NCBI GenBank assembly: GCA_017459925.1
Contig: JAFUCC010000021.1
Location: forward strand, 1 to 44,823
Origin: Eggerthellaceae bacterium
Lineage (GTDB): Bacteria > Actinomycetota > Coriobacteriia > Coriobacteriales > Eggerthellaceae
Length of the DNA stretch: 44,823 bases
Reading direction: 5' to 3'
The notes beneath the pieces are model-generated. The model did not search any database. It was given only the letters and a program-made list of their open reading frames with translations, and was not told the DNA's origin. The translations under genes and the position numbers were made by a program. Positions 16,308 to 24,360 of the stretch are shown piece after piece; within the stretch, counting starts at the first letter, position 1; the number at the start of each line of letters is the position of its first letter.

Positions 16308-17229
16308 TGTCGCTCACCTTCCGTTCTCCGTCGCGGTTGCCGCTCGTGGGGTTGTTGAGCACCTCGCCCTGGAAGTACATGGTCGTCGATCCGCCACCGT
16401 CCAGGTTGTAGGCGAACGTTGCGCCGTTGTCGATGAGCACCTGCGCCAGTTCGTACAGCGAAAGCCCCTCGTTGTCGCCGGTCCTGCCATCTGACACCAC
16501 GACAACGTAGTGAAGCGGGCTTACCATGCCGATTGCCGTTCGTGGGTTGCTGCTCATGGATTGGCCGACCTCCTCGTTTGCCGTCACGGCGATCTGGCCG
16601 TCGCTCACGAGGACGGGGCCGAACGAGAGCACCTGCCATGCGCCCGCATCCTTGAGCTGCTGGGCGGTAGTCGAGTCTTGCGATGCTGCCGCCATGGTTC
16701 CGTCGCCGTACACCACGAGCGCATCGGTTCCGTCGGCCGCCGTGTCGCGGTACAGCACGCCGTTGCGCAGCACGTAGCCGTAATCGCGGAACCCGTAGTA
16801 GTCGCCGTTAATCGCAAGGACCGCATCGGCCTGCTCGGCCATGTTCGACGTCGTGTCCTTTAGGTTGCGTCCGAACGAGTTCTGGGCCAGCGCGGTCTTT
16901 AAGTAGGCTGCGCTCGACACCTGCACGTCGGCGACGTAGATATCGGTGTCGTACGCGCGGACCTTCGACACCGTTATCGTCATGTTGTCATCGGAGTAGG
17001 CTCCGATTTGCGTGCCGGCATCCGATTCGGTGATTGCGGCAGCGCTTCCGCTTTCTTGCACGGTGACGATGCTGGAATAGTCAGCTGCCATGGCGGTTTG
17101 CTGCACGCGAGCGATGGCGAACGTGTCAAGCAACACGAGCACGGTGAACAGCGCCAAGATTCCCGACGCAGCGTACACCCATGCGTTGCTATGCCGCTTT
17201 GATCGGCTTGCGTGCTGCTCCTTTCGCAT
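16291..17229 (-). CDS. Phosphodiester glycosidase (NAGPA) domain protein, membrane-anchored
   Basis: A 312-residue protein with a short basic head, one N-terminal membrane helix (ASGILALFTVLVLLDTFAIA, ~21-40) and an extracellular NAGPA domain (PF09992). Landmarks are INGDYYGFRDYGYVLRNG, SFGPVLVSDGQI, NPRTAIGM and the catalytic-core block YNLDGGGSTTMYFQGE near the C-terminus. The family cleaves sugar-phosphodiester caps, for example in teichoic-acid-like or exopolysaccharide material. It overlaps the upstream glycosyltransferase by 41 bases and the downstream membrane protein by 17, so translation is probably coupled. Together they suggest modification of a surface glycopolymer. Confidence 0.85.
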   Translation of the reverse strand: MRKEQHASRSKRHSNAWVYAASGILALFTVLVLLDTFAIARVQQTAMAADYSSIVTVQESGSAAAITESDAGTQIGAYSDDNMTITVSKVRAYDTDIYVADVQVSSAAYLKTALAQNSFGRNLKDTTSNMAEQADAVLAINGDYYGFRDYGYVLRNGVLYRDTAADGTDALVVYGDGTMAAASQDSTTAQQLKDAGAWQVLSFGPVLVSDGQIAVTANEEVGQSMSSNPRTAIGMVSPLHYVVVVSDGRTGDNEGLSLYELAQVLIDNGATFAYNLDGGGSTTMYFQGEVLNNPTSGNRDGERKVSDIVYFG

Positions 17230-18313
17230 AGTCGCCCCCTTTCACGATAATCGCCTGCGAACGGCGCGTTTTCTTGAACACCCAGTTGCGCTGGATGAAG
17301 TAACTTGCGAAGAAGAGCGTTCCATCGACGAGCACCTTCACGCCGACGAGCGGCAAGGGCATCCACGACAGCAGCGTGACCAAAAGGGCGCTTGCCATCA
17401 TCTGCGCCACGAACAGGACGCCGTAGCGCATCGCCTGTTTGCGAACGGCCCCGTTTTGACTGCCGGCATCCGAGAAGCTCCATGCGCGGTTCAGCGTGAA
17501 GTTCAGCGCGCCCGAGGCCACGCGGGCGATGACGGTTGCCAGGGTCACGAGCACCGCTGTGCCGAGGTTGAACACCGACGAGATGAGCGCGAACAAGGCC
17601 AGGTCGACCAGCGAGCACGAAAGCGAGCTTCCCGCGAATCGCAGGAACTGTTTGTAAATGCGAACCGAGTCGCGCACGGGCGAGAAATGGGATCCTGCGT
17701 TGCCATTCTCGTATACGGTATCGATCGGTACCATGGCAAGCGGCATGTCTTCCTTGGCGACTGCCGTGAGGAAGTTCATCTCGTATTCGTAGCGCGCTCC
17801 GTCGACGGACAAGGCGAACGGGATGAGCGATGTGGGGAAGGCCCTCAGCCCGGTTTGCGTGTCGGGGCAGCTTATCCCCGTGTCGAACTTGAAATACGCC
17901 GAGCTGAACGCGTTGCCGATGCGGCTTTTCGCGGGCACGTTCTTGCCTTGCAGGTCGCGAACGCCCAAGACGACGTGGTCGTGGTGTCCGTCCGCGACGC
18001 GGCACACTCGCTCGACGTCGGCAGGGAGGTGCTGGCCATCGCCGTCGACGGTCACGACGTGCGTGGCTTCGGGGAACAGGTTGCGCACGGCCGCGAACGC
18101 CGTTTTCAGCGCCGCGCCCTTGCCGAGGTTCGTGCCGTGATGCAATACGCGCACGCCACCTTGCTCGAGCGCTTCGAACAGGGCATCGCAGCTTGCATCG
18201 CTTCCGTCGTCCACGACGATGAAGCGGTTGAAGCCCCGATCCTTCAGTTGATCGACGAGCGCGAGGATGCGCTCGTCCGGGTCGATTGTGGGAATGATCA
18301 CTACGGTGTTCAT
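17189..18313 (-). CDS. Glycosyltransferase family 2 fused to GtrA-like membrane domain
   Basis: A 374-residue two-domain protein. Residues 1-~225 are a GT2 fold: VVIIPTIDPDERI, IVVDDGSDA, GTNLGKGAALKTAF and the metal-binding VDGDGQH, with CPDTQTGLRAFP, as in polyprenyl-phosphate sugar transferases. Residues ~230-355 are a four-helix GtrA domain (FAGSSLSCSLVDLALFALIS; TLNRAWSFSD; FIQRNWVFKK), which flips or anchors lipid-linked sugars. It is the first gene of the operon with the phosphodiester glycosidase. AAGGAGG precedes the ATG. The likely role is making or flipping a lipid-linked sugar for surface polymer decoration (inference from family). Confidence 0.9.
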   Translation of the reverse strand: MNTVVIIPTIDPDERILALVDQLKDRGFNRFIVVDDGSDASCDALFEALEQGGVRVLHHGTNLGKGAALKTAFAAVRNLFPEATHVVTVDGDGQHLPADVERVCRVADGHHDHVVLGVRDLQGKNVPAKSRIGNAFSSAYFKFDTGISCPDTQTGLRAFPTSLIPFALSVDGARYEYEMNFLTAVAKEDMPLAMVPIDTVYENGNAGSHFSPVRDSVRIYKQFLRFAGSSLSCSLVDLALFALISSVFNLGTAVLVTLATVIARVASGALNFTLNRAWSFSDAGSQNGAVRKQAMRYGVLFVAQMMASALLVTLLSWMPLPLVGVKVLVDGTLFFASYFIQRNWVFKKTRRSQAIIVKGGDYAKGAARKPIKAA

Positions 18314-18417
18314 GACATCCGACCTCCTTTCCGGTCGGGAACGGTCGTTGTCATGAACCCATTGTGGAAGCCAAGCCTTTAATCAGCCTGAAAGGAAGGT
18401 GACGAATGAGTAGCGGG

Positions 18418-18516
18418 AATGAGTAGCAGGACGTTCCTCCTACTCATTTTCGCAGGGCGTTTCGGCTTCGGCTACGTCTTTTGAAAATGAGTAGGAGGAA
18501 CGTCCTGCTACTCATT
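18418..18516. repeat. Nested palindromic element, family A copy 3
   Basis: Perfect 33-base inverted arms around a 33-base loop that begins CGCAGGGCG, the same loop start as copy 2. A partial extra half-arm (GAATGAGTAGC) precedes it at 18404. Its right arm ends on the stop codon of the PAS-like gene (18515-18517), placing it exactly at that gene's 3' end, upstream of the glycosyltransferase operon. Confidence 0.92.
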
Positions 18517-18829
18517 ACTCTTCCGGGATGGATATCGCGAAGTGAACGCACAGGTTCGGGTGCCCTTTCACGGGCATCCAGCCGCGGATGCGGTCGGGCA
18601 TGACGTTGTCGTACTGCGCCTCGCCGGTTTCGAACATCTTCGCATGCTTGCATCCGCGGTGAATTGCGGGGTCGCCCATTTTCACGCACACGGCCCCCGG
18701 TACGAATCCGCGCTCTTCGGCGAAGGGGTTGGCCGCCACGACGTTATGCTGGTCGTCGATGAGCCGTGCCATTCCAGGGAACTCGTCCCACATGGTATGG
18801 AAAGCTTCCACCAATTCATCGTCGGCCAT
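18515..18829 (-). CDS. Small PAS-like single-domain protein
   Basis: A 104-residue protein consistent with one PAS-type fold: FPGMARLIDDQHNVVAANPF, then ERGFVPGAVC, a helix with HRGCKHAKMFETGE, and final strands RGWMPVKGHPNLCVHFAIS. Three cysteines (GAVC, RGCK, NLCV) could bind a metal or cofactor or act in redox sensing; this is a suggestion only. There is no output domain, so it may be a free sensor or an adaptor to another protein. AAAGGA lies upstream of the ATG. Its stop codon is inside a family A palindrome. It is divergent from the maltose O-acetyltransferase gene. Confidence 0.6.
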   Translation of the reverse strand: MADDELVEAFHTMWDEFPGMARLIDDQHNVVAANPFAEERGFVPGAVCVKMGDPAIHRGCKHAKMFETGEAQYDNVMPDRIRGWMPVKGHPNLCVHFAISIPEE

Positions 18830-19003
18830 CGCTGGCGTCCTTTCTTCAGTTTCGCGAAATACGCTACAGCCAGCTTAGCACTGTCTCAGAGGCGCATCCG
18901 AGGAGGTTGCGGCCGCGAATGTTCGGGCAAACATATCAGTCGAGCTTACTGCCGGTTCCGCTCGGGGATAGAATGGCTCAGTGAGGCAGACGGAAGGATA
19001 AGC

Positions 19004-19594
19004 ATGACTGAATGGGAGAAGCTGCAGGCGGGGCTTGTGTACAACGACTTTTCGGAGGCGCTCTTCAGCATGCGCGTGCAGGCGAAGAAACTCTTCCGCG
19101 CGTACAACGCCACAGACGACGACCAGGTCGTCCTGCGCCGAGAGCTGCTTGAGAAGCTGCTCGGCCATGTGGGCAAGAACGTGTGGATCGAACCCGACTT
19201 CCGTTGTGAGTACGGGCGCAACATCTCCATCGGTGACCGCACCTACCTTAACTTCGGCGCCATCATCCTCGACTGTGCCCCGGTGAGCATCGGGAGCGAC
19301 GTGCTCGTGGGGCCAAACCTGGGCATCTACGCGGTCAACCACTCCCTCGTGGCCGACGAGCGCATCGCCGGAGCTTGCGTCGGTGCGCCGGTTGTCATCG
19401 GTGACCGCGCATGGCTCGGGGGCGATGTGAAGGTCATGGCTGGCGTGACCATTGGCGAGGAGGCCGTCATCGGCGCCGGGTCGGTGGTGACTCACGACGT
19501 GCCGGCAGGCGTTGTTGCCGCCGGCAATCCCTGCCGTGTCATCCGCGAGATCACAGAAGCCGACCGTTTAGGGTTTCTCGATACAAGGAGATGA
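19004..19594 (+). CDS. Maltose O-acetyltransferase-like (hexapeptide) enzyme
   Basis: A 196-residue left-handed beta-helix acetyltransferase of the Maa/LacA/NodL group. The N-terminal Mac domain (EKLQAGLVYNDFSEALFSMR) is followed by hexapeptide turns. Active-site landmarks are YAVNHSLVADERIAGAC (catalytic His), VIGDRAWLGGDVKVMAGVTI and AAGNPCRVIREI. It transfers acetyl from acetyl-CoA to sugar hydroxyls. I chose the ATG at 19004 with GGAAGGATAAGC in front; the longer upstream reading is antisense to the PAS-like gene. The next gene, sfsA, follows after 51 bases on the same strand and is probably co-transcribed. Confidence 0.9.
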   Translation: MTEWEKLQAGLVYNDFSEALFSMRVQAKKLFRAYNATDDDQVVLRRELLEKLLGHVGKNVWIEPDFRCEYGRNISIGDRTYLNFGAIILDCAPVSIGSDVLVGPNLGIYAVNHSLVADERIAGACVGAPVVIGDRAWLGGDVKVMAGVTIGEEAVIGAGSVVTHDVPAGVVAAGNPCRVIREITEADRLGFLDTRR

Positions 19595-19645
19595 GGCGGG
19601 TTTCGTTGGCGATTCAAATAACCCTCGCCAGTTAGGAGGACCATT

Positions 19646-20386
19646 GTGAAGGATTTCATGTTCGACCCGCCGCTTTCCGAGGGCGTGATTGTACGTCGCA
19701 AGAGCCAGTTCACCATGACCGTGCTCTTCGACGGGGAAGAGCAGGCGTTCCACTGTCCGACGACCGGGCGCATCGGCAACCTCGATGTTGCAGGGCGGCC
19801 GTGCCTGGTATCGCTTGCGAAGGGCGAGGGCCGCAAGGCGGCAGGCACCGTGGAGGCCGTGTCGCTCGCGCGTCCTGAGGATGCGGGCAAGCAGTGGATC
19901 GGCATCAACCAGAATGCAGCAAACCGCTACGTCGAGCATTTCCTGCGCAATGGCGGCTTCGCGGACATCGTCGGCGCGGGGCACGAGGACGATGTGCGCC
20001 GTGAGGTCTTTTTGGGCGAGAGCAAGCTCGACTTCCTCGTGGGTGACGTGTTCCTCGAGGTGAAGACTCCGCTGCAGCACCTGCAGGTCAACGTGCCCGA
20101 ATGGGTGAAGACCAAGAAAGTGACGCCCTTCAGTTCCACTGGGCGCATGCAGCGCCATGTGGGCGAGCTCGCCAAATCGCTCGCCGACCACCAGCGCGCC
20201 ATCTTCCTGACATGTTTCATCTACGACAATCCCGGTTTCGAGGTTGTGGAGAAGTCGACCAACTACGACGAGGTGAAGCGCGACATGGACGCCGCCCAAG
20301 TCAAGGACGTCGAGATCTGGCAGGCGAACTTCCGCCTCACTCCCGAGAAAGTAGCGCTCGACCGCTACTTCCGCATCAGCGTGTGA
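19646..20386 (+). CDS. sfsA: SfsA family DNA/RNA nuclease-like protein
   Basis: A 246-residue protein of the SfsA family, named for sugar fermentation stimulation and now seen as a PD-(D/E)XK-type nuclease. FLGESKLDFLVGDVFLEVKT near residues 123-142 carries the D-x(n)-E-x-K active-site pattern, and PFSSTGRMQRHVGELAKSL resembles the FPDA-x-RG-x-HL block. The start is a GTG at 19646 with AGGAGG seven bases before; an ATG four codons in is an alternative. The TGA stop lies in the first bases of a perfect 27-base palindrome at 20384-20410, and the last 22 bases overlap the convergent tag gene. Confidence 0.82.
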   Translation: MKDFMFDPPLSEGVIVRRKSQFTMTVLFDGEEQAFHCPTTGRIGNLDVAGRPCLVSLAKGEGRKAAGTVEAVSLARPEDAGKQWIGINQNAANRYVEHFLRNGGFADIVGAGHEDDVRREVFLGESKLDFLVGDVFLEVKTPLQHLQVNVPEWVKTKKVTPFSSTGRMQRHVGELAKSLADHQRAIFLTCFIYDNPGFEVVEKSTNYDEVKRDMDAAQVKDVEIWQANFRLTPEKVALDRYFRISV

Positions 20387-20955
20387 AACAGGTACCTGGT
20401 ACCTGTTTCACCGCCCTCGTACAGGTCGCACGCGGGTGAGTGGGCGTTAATGACGCCGATGGCCTGCAGGTACGAGTAGACTACCGTGGTGCCCACGAAC
20501 TTCATGCCGCGCCGCTTGAGGTCTTTCGAAATCTCATCCGAAAGCGGCGAGCTCGTTTCGGCGTGGAAGTCGATGTGCAGCACCTCGTTGTTCGTGAAGC
20601 CCCAGATGTACGCGTCGAAACTGCCGAACTTTCGCTGTGTCTGCAGGAAGGCCTGCGCGTTGGTGACGCTCGAGCGCACCTTCAGCTTGTTGCGGATGAT
20701 GCCGGCGTCTGCCAGCAGGCGCGCGATGTCGTCCTCGCCGTATGCCGCCACGCGCTCGGGGTCGAAGCCCTCGTAGGCGCGACGGAACGCTTCGCGCTTG
20801 TTCAGCACGCATTCCCACGACAGCCCCGCCTGGAAGCATTCCAGCTCCAGCAGCTCGAAGAGCGCCCGGTCGTCGTGCAAGGGCTTGCCCCACTCATCGT
20901 CGTGGTAGGCGATGTAGAGCGGATTATTGAGGTTGACGTACTCGCAGCGGTTCAT
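20365..20955 (-). CDS. tag: DNA-3-methyladenine glycosylase I
   Basis: A 196-residue base-excision enzyme removing 3-methyladenine from alkylated DNA. The N-terminus RCEYVNLNNPLYIAYHDDEW, with WGKPLHDD following, is diagnostic. Zinc ligands match the family: Cys4, His18, His172 and Cys176 (HSPACDLY). The conserved QAGLSWECVLNKREAFR block is present. The last ~15 residues (ETGTRYLFHTLMRK) are not typical of Tag. They are encoded by the palindrome at 20384-20410 and by antisense of the sfsA 3' end, so the gene probably lost its native stop when the palindrome arrived. It is flanked on its 5' side by a second identical palindrome (21060-21090). Confidence 0.92.
   Translation of the reverse strand: MNRCEYVNLNNPLYIAYHDDEWGKPLHDDRALFELLELECFQAGLSWECVLNKREAFRRAYEGFDPERVAAYGEDDIARLLADAGIIRNKLKVRSSVTNAQAFLQTQRKFGSFDAYIWGFTNNEVLHIDFHAETSSPLSDEISKDLKRRGMKFVGTTVVYSYLQAIGVINAHSPACDLYEGGETGTRYLFHTLMRK
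20384..20410. repeat. GGTACC palindrome, family D copy 1
   Basis: A perfect 27-base palindrome with 13-base arms (TGAAACAGGTACC) and one central base; it contains two GGTACC sites. It supplies the sfsA stop codon and codons near the end of tag. A 25-base core is identical at 21060-21090. Confidence 0.9.
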
Positions 20956-21059
20956 CCCAAGCTGTCTCCTGCCGTCTCGCGCGGGCGGGTTACTCGTCGA
21001 TTCGAGTGAATGATGGGCTTATTCTACTGCGCAGCACGCACTGGAAGGTGCGACATGAC

Positions 21060-21090
21060 AGCGAAACAGGTACCTGGTACCTGTTTCGCT
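21060..21090. repeat. GGTACC palindrome, family D copy 2
   Basis: A perfect 31-base palindrome with 15-base arms (AGCGAAACAGGTACC) and one central base. It shares its 25-base core with 20384-20410. It lies upstream of tag and directly abuts the ~190-bp repeat that starts at 21091. The arms differ from copy 1 only at the outer bases, where pairing is still kept. Confidence 0.9.
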
Positions 21091-21277
21091 CGTGCCAGGA
21101 AAACGAGGAAGTGCGTTCCAATCTCGGGAATCTCGAGTCGAAACGACATGTTGAAGGCTATGTGTACGAAAGCCGTCGGGTGCCAGCGGTCACGTGCAAC
21201 AAATCGTGGGAAAAGTACGAGGGAATCCGTGGGCAAGCGCACATTCCCTCGTCAAAATGCCATTTTCGCGTGAGATT
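21091..21277. repeat. ~190-bp intergenic repeat, family C copy 1
   Basis: A 187-base stretch closely matching 24171-24360 in the same orientation. Its right half contains a hairpin ACGAGGGAAT/ATTCCCTCGT and then AAAATGCCATTTT, itself symmetric. The left 91 bases also align without gaps to 40570-40660. No gene is convincing in it, although the minus strand keeps an ATGTCGTTT-led frame in all copies. Together with D2 and B4 it accounts for the 20956-21360 gap. Confidence 0.88.
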
Positions 21278-21311
21278 GCCAAATGAGTCCGCCACGACCT
21301 GCGATTCATGA

Positions 21312-21346
21312 AGTGGCCCGAAGAGGGGGTATCCCTTCGGGCCACT
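21312..21346. terminator. Hairpin after the second UroD-family gene, family B copy 4
   Basis: AGTGGCCCGAAG/CTTCGGGCCACT arms with a GGGGGTATCCC core and one bulged base lie 15 bases beyond the stop of the minus-strand UroD-family gene. Position and GC-rich stem suit a terminator, but there is no clear U-tract. Confidence 0.55.
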
Positions 21347-21360
21347 GCGCGTGGTTTGCG

Positions 21361-22389
21361 TTACGCGGCGAGGAGCTCGAAGGCGTACTGCGTGGCCCCT
21401 TCCACGATTGGCGCCATGTACGCGCCGATGACAGCGGGATCGAGCGAGTTCGGGTAGCGGAACCCGAAGAAGCAGTAGCCCTTGTGGTACTTGCCGTACG
21501 TGTCGAGGCAGCGCCTGATTTCGGCCTGTATGTCCGCGGGGTCAGCGCCCTCTTGCGCAACTGCGCCATTCGAGTCGAATCCGCCGACGAAACCGATGCG
21601 GTCGCCGTAGTTCACGATGAGGCTCTCGATGTCGTTGCTGACCTGAACCGAGCTCCATGCTGCCCAGCCGCAGTCGATGAAGTCCTCGACCAAGGCCTCA
21701 GCATGGCCGCAGCAGTGGTAGATCGGGATGATGCCGCGGTCGAGGCATGCCTGCGCGAAGCGCTTGTGGTGGGGCTTGATGAGCTCGCGGTACGTTTCGG
21801 GCGACATGAAGAGGTCTTTCTCGGTGGCAATGTCGTCGAAGTACGTGATGGTGTTGGGGTGGTAGGCGTCGATGATGTAGTCGAGTGCCGCGACCTTGTA
21901 GTCGGTGATGGCCGTGAACAGCTCGTTGGTCGCCTCGAGTTCCATTACCATTGAGATGAGCGCCTCCTCGAAGCCCATCAGCGCGGCCAGGCGCTCGAAC
22001 ACGCCGTTGCCGAAGCCGAAGTCGACGGTCTCGAAGTCGCGGTTCGGCTCGCCGATCATCTGGCATTCCATCGCATAGCTGGCTTTCCAGTCGAATTCAG
22101 CAGGATTCGGAATGGTCACCTGCTCGCGCCATTCGCATATGTCGTCGAGCGGGATGAAGGTCACGTCGGGCACGCCTGCACCGCCGCCCGATGAGGGGTA
22201 TTCCCACCTGTTGCCGAACCCGTCCATATGATCCCCGAACTGCGCGCCCTTCTCGATCGCCGGGCCGTTGATGGCACCGAAGCCCATGACCTTGTTGCCC
22301 ACGAAGCTGTTGGGGATAAGCGTCGTGGGTTTGTGGTTCAGGAAGTTCAGGTAGTTGGACTTGAAATCGAATTGCGGTTGCTCAGCCAT
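21361..22389 (-). CDS. Uroporphyrinogen decarboxylase-family protein (methyltransferase-like), copy 2
   Basis: A 342-residue paralogue of the protein at 8161-9138. Shared blocks are NYLNFLNHKPTTLIP at the start, FDDIATEKDLFMSPETYREL near the middle, IIPIYHCCGHAEALVEDFID (His-x-Cys zinc-site region) and CLDTYGKYHKGYCFFGF near the end. It belongs to the MtaA/CmuA-like branch rather than heme-pathway UroD. GGAG lies eight bases before the ATG at 22389. It is divergent from a PucR-type regulator, which is the likely controller. No corrinoid protein or reductive activator is in the window, so the methyl donor and acceptor are unknown. The module is bounded by direct repeats (21091-21277 and 24171-24360). 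Confidence 0.78.
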   Translation of the reverse strand: MAEQPQFDFKSNYLNFLNHKPTTLIPNSFVGNKVMGFGAINGPAIEKGAQFGDHMDGFGNRWEYPSSGGGAGVPDVTFIPLDDICEWREQVTIPNPAEFDWKASYAMECQMIGEPNRDFETVDFGFGNGVFERLAALMGFEEALISMVMELEATNELFTAITDYKVAALDYIIDAYHPNTITYFDDIATEKDLFMSPETYRELIKPHHKRFAQACLDRGIIPIYHCCGHAEALVEDFIDCGWAAWSSVQVSNDIESLIVNYGDRIGFVGGFDSNGAVAQEGADPADIQAEIRRCLDTYGKYHKGYCFFGFRYPNSLDPAVIGAYMAPIVEGATQYAFELLAA

Positions 22390-22644
22390 GATGCGCTCCG
22401 TTCTGTAGCGGTTTGCCGTTGCCGTTAACGCGATCTCGTTGGGTCTTGCTGGAAAGGCATGCCCTTTGCCTTGGCGCGATTGTGTCGAAAGAACAAATTC
22501 ATACATGTTCGTCGCTGAGCATTCTTCCAGTAAAACCCCGCGTTGCTGCAGATAATACAGAGGTCGATACGCTATTTGTATATCCATCGCAAACGATTAT
22601 CATGAAGCACAACGAATCAAATTTAGCCAGAATGGACAAATACC

Positions 22645-24093
22645 ATGAAGCTCAGCATGTCAATGATAGAAGCGTATCTGGAAAAGTACCGCGTGCAGAG
22701 CGAGATTCAATCCGATGCGCGAAGCATCAAGGGGATGCGCTTCCTCGCAGGCCGGCAAGATAAGCTTTCGACTGAGTACGTTCACATCGGCGCTGCTGCC
22801 GGTTTCATCCGCGACCCGCGCTATGCCGACGCGGTCATCCTCGCGAGCGGGCGAAGCCACATCCTGTGCCAGGGCCCGACCCAAGAGGAGCTGCTGAACG
22901 AGGTGCTTTCCGCATTCGATTTCTATGGTGACATCGAGCATCGCCTCATGGAAGCAGCCGCGCAACGGGTCACGGTAGCCGAGATGGCCGAAATCGCCGG
23001 CGAGATGCTGCGCGACCCGCTTCTCGTATTCGGGCTGGACGGCTCTTATCTGGGCGGGTCGCATTTAGACAGCGTGCCAGACGCCCATGCGCGCCGCGCA
23101 ATTTCCTCCAGGCGCGGTTTCGTGGAAGACATCATGGGGTCGAAGATAGTCGACGAAGCCGGCAATCCCGTGCACGACCTGACGGCTCGTCCGCAAGTCA
23201 CCCACGGTCCGCGCGGTGAAACGGCGGTATGCGCGTACCTGGTGATCGACCGCGAGCCCATAGGCTTCGTAATGTGCTTCCCCGAAAGCGAAAGCCACGT
23301 CAAGCTCGCCTTGTGCGTCGAATCCTTCCTTCTGGATTATTTCCCCCAGGCATATGAATTCGTCGACCTCTCGTCTCCTCATCAGTCGGTGCGGTACGCA
23401 GTCCAGTCCCTGTTGAAGGGCGAGGATGTAACCGAGGAGACGCGCCGAAGGCTGTTGGAGACTTTGGGCAACCCCGACAAATACCAGGTGTTGCTCGTGC
23501 GCAGCCTGTCAGTGCGCAACCGGACCCAAAGCGCGCTTCTCGCCCGCGAAGTGATGGCCTCGTCGATTCCGTGCGTGGCCGCCGACATGGACGACATGAC
23601 TGCGATCATCGTTGCGGAAGAGCGAACCTGGTTGCTCGTAAGCCGTTCGCTGCCGCTTTCCAAAGCGCCCCATGCGGCAATCGGGGTCTCCATGCCCGCC
23701 GCCGATTTCGGGCAGGCGCCCGTCGCATATCGCCAGGCTAAATTTGCCTGCGATTCCACCGACCAACCCGAGGTCCGTTACTGCCGCGACTTGGCGTTCC
23801 CGTTTCTGTTAAACGCCCTTCGCAGCGACCCGTCGGCGGGTGATTTGCTGCATCCTGCGCTCATGGTGCTCGAATCATACGATGCCGGCAAGCATTCGGA
23901 TTTGCTTACAACGCTTAAAGCCTACGTGGCTTCGGGGTTCAATCAAGTGGAAACCGCAAAACGGCTGCACGTGCACCTCAACACGTTGAAGTACCGGCTC
24001 AAGCGCATCAGCGAGCTTACCGGCTTGGATTGGGGCAACGCACGGGAAATGCTCTACCTTCAGCTGTCCATCGAGCTGTGCGAGCCGCGTTAG
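22645..24093 (+). CDS. PucR/CdaR-type transcriptional regulator, copy 2
   Basis: A 482-residue regulator whose C-terminus is a clear PucR helix-turn-helix: LLTTLKAYVASGFNQVETAK, then RLHVHLNTLKYRLKRISELT and GLDW. The N-terminal ~300 residues are a sensory region (VFGLDGSYLGGSHLDSVPD; GETAVCAYLVIDREPIGFVM) that may be GAF- or PAS-like. It is divergent from the second UroD-family gene; the 255-base gap 22390-22644 should hold both promoters and its operator. The ATG at 22645 has only a weak GGA upstream, and an ATG at 22657 is possible. It is the counterpart of the regulator at 9258-10796, with the same gene pairing but a different arrangement. Confidence 0.83.
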   Translation: MKLSMSMIEAYLEKYRVQSEIQSDARSIKGMRFLAGRQDKLSTEYVHIGAAAGFIRDPRYADAVILASGRSHILCQGPTQEELLNEVLSAFDFYGDIEHRLMEAAAQRVTVAEMAEIAGEMLRDPLLVFGLDGSYLGGSHLDSVPDAHARRAISSRRGFVEDIMGSKIVDEAGNPVHDLTARPQVTHGPRGETAVCAYLVIDREPIGFVMCFPESESHVKLALCVESFLLDYFPQAYEFVDLSSPHQSVRYAVQSLLKGEDVTEETRRRLLETLGNPDKYQVLLVRSLSVRNRTQSALLAREVMASSIPCVAADMDDMTAIIVAEERTWLLVSRSLPLSKAPHAAIGVSMPAADFGQAPVAYRQAKFACDSTDQPEVRYCRDLAFPFLLNALRSDPSAGDLLHPALMVLESYDAGKHSDLLTTLKAYVASGFNQVETAKRLHVHLNTLKYRLKRISELTGLDWGNAREMLYLQLSIELCEPR

Positions 24094-24170
24094 GGCTCCA
24101 TTGCGCTCGGATAGCTACCGCCCTTTCACTATCTATGCTTCGAAAAGGCGTTGTCTCTTTACACGAAACT

Positions 24171-24360
24171 CGCGCCGCCAAGAAAACGGGGAAGTGCGTA
24201 CCGCCCTCGAGAATCACGAGCTGAAACGACATGTTGAGGGCTTTGTGTACGATTGCCGTCGGGTGCCAGCGGTCGCATGCAACAAATCGTGGGAAAAGTA
24301 CGAGGGAATCCGCGGGCGAGCGCGCATTCCCTCGTCAAAATGCCATTTTCGCGTGAGATT
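24171..24360. repeat. ~190-bp intergenic repeat, family C copy 2
   Basis: A direct repeat of 21091-21277 with scattered substitutions, mostly in the left third, and near-identity over the right ~130 bases, including the GAGGGAAT/ATTCCCTC hairpin and AAAATGCCATTTT. It ends exactly at the stop codon of the minus-strand PPK2 gene. With copy 1 it brackets the UroD/PucR module. Confidence 0.88.
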
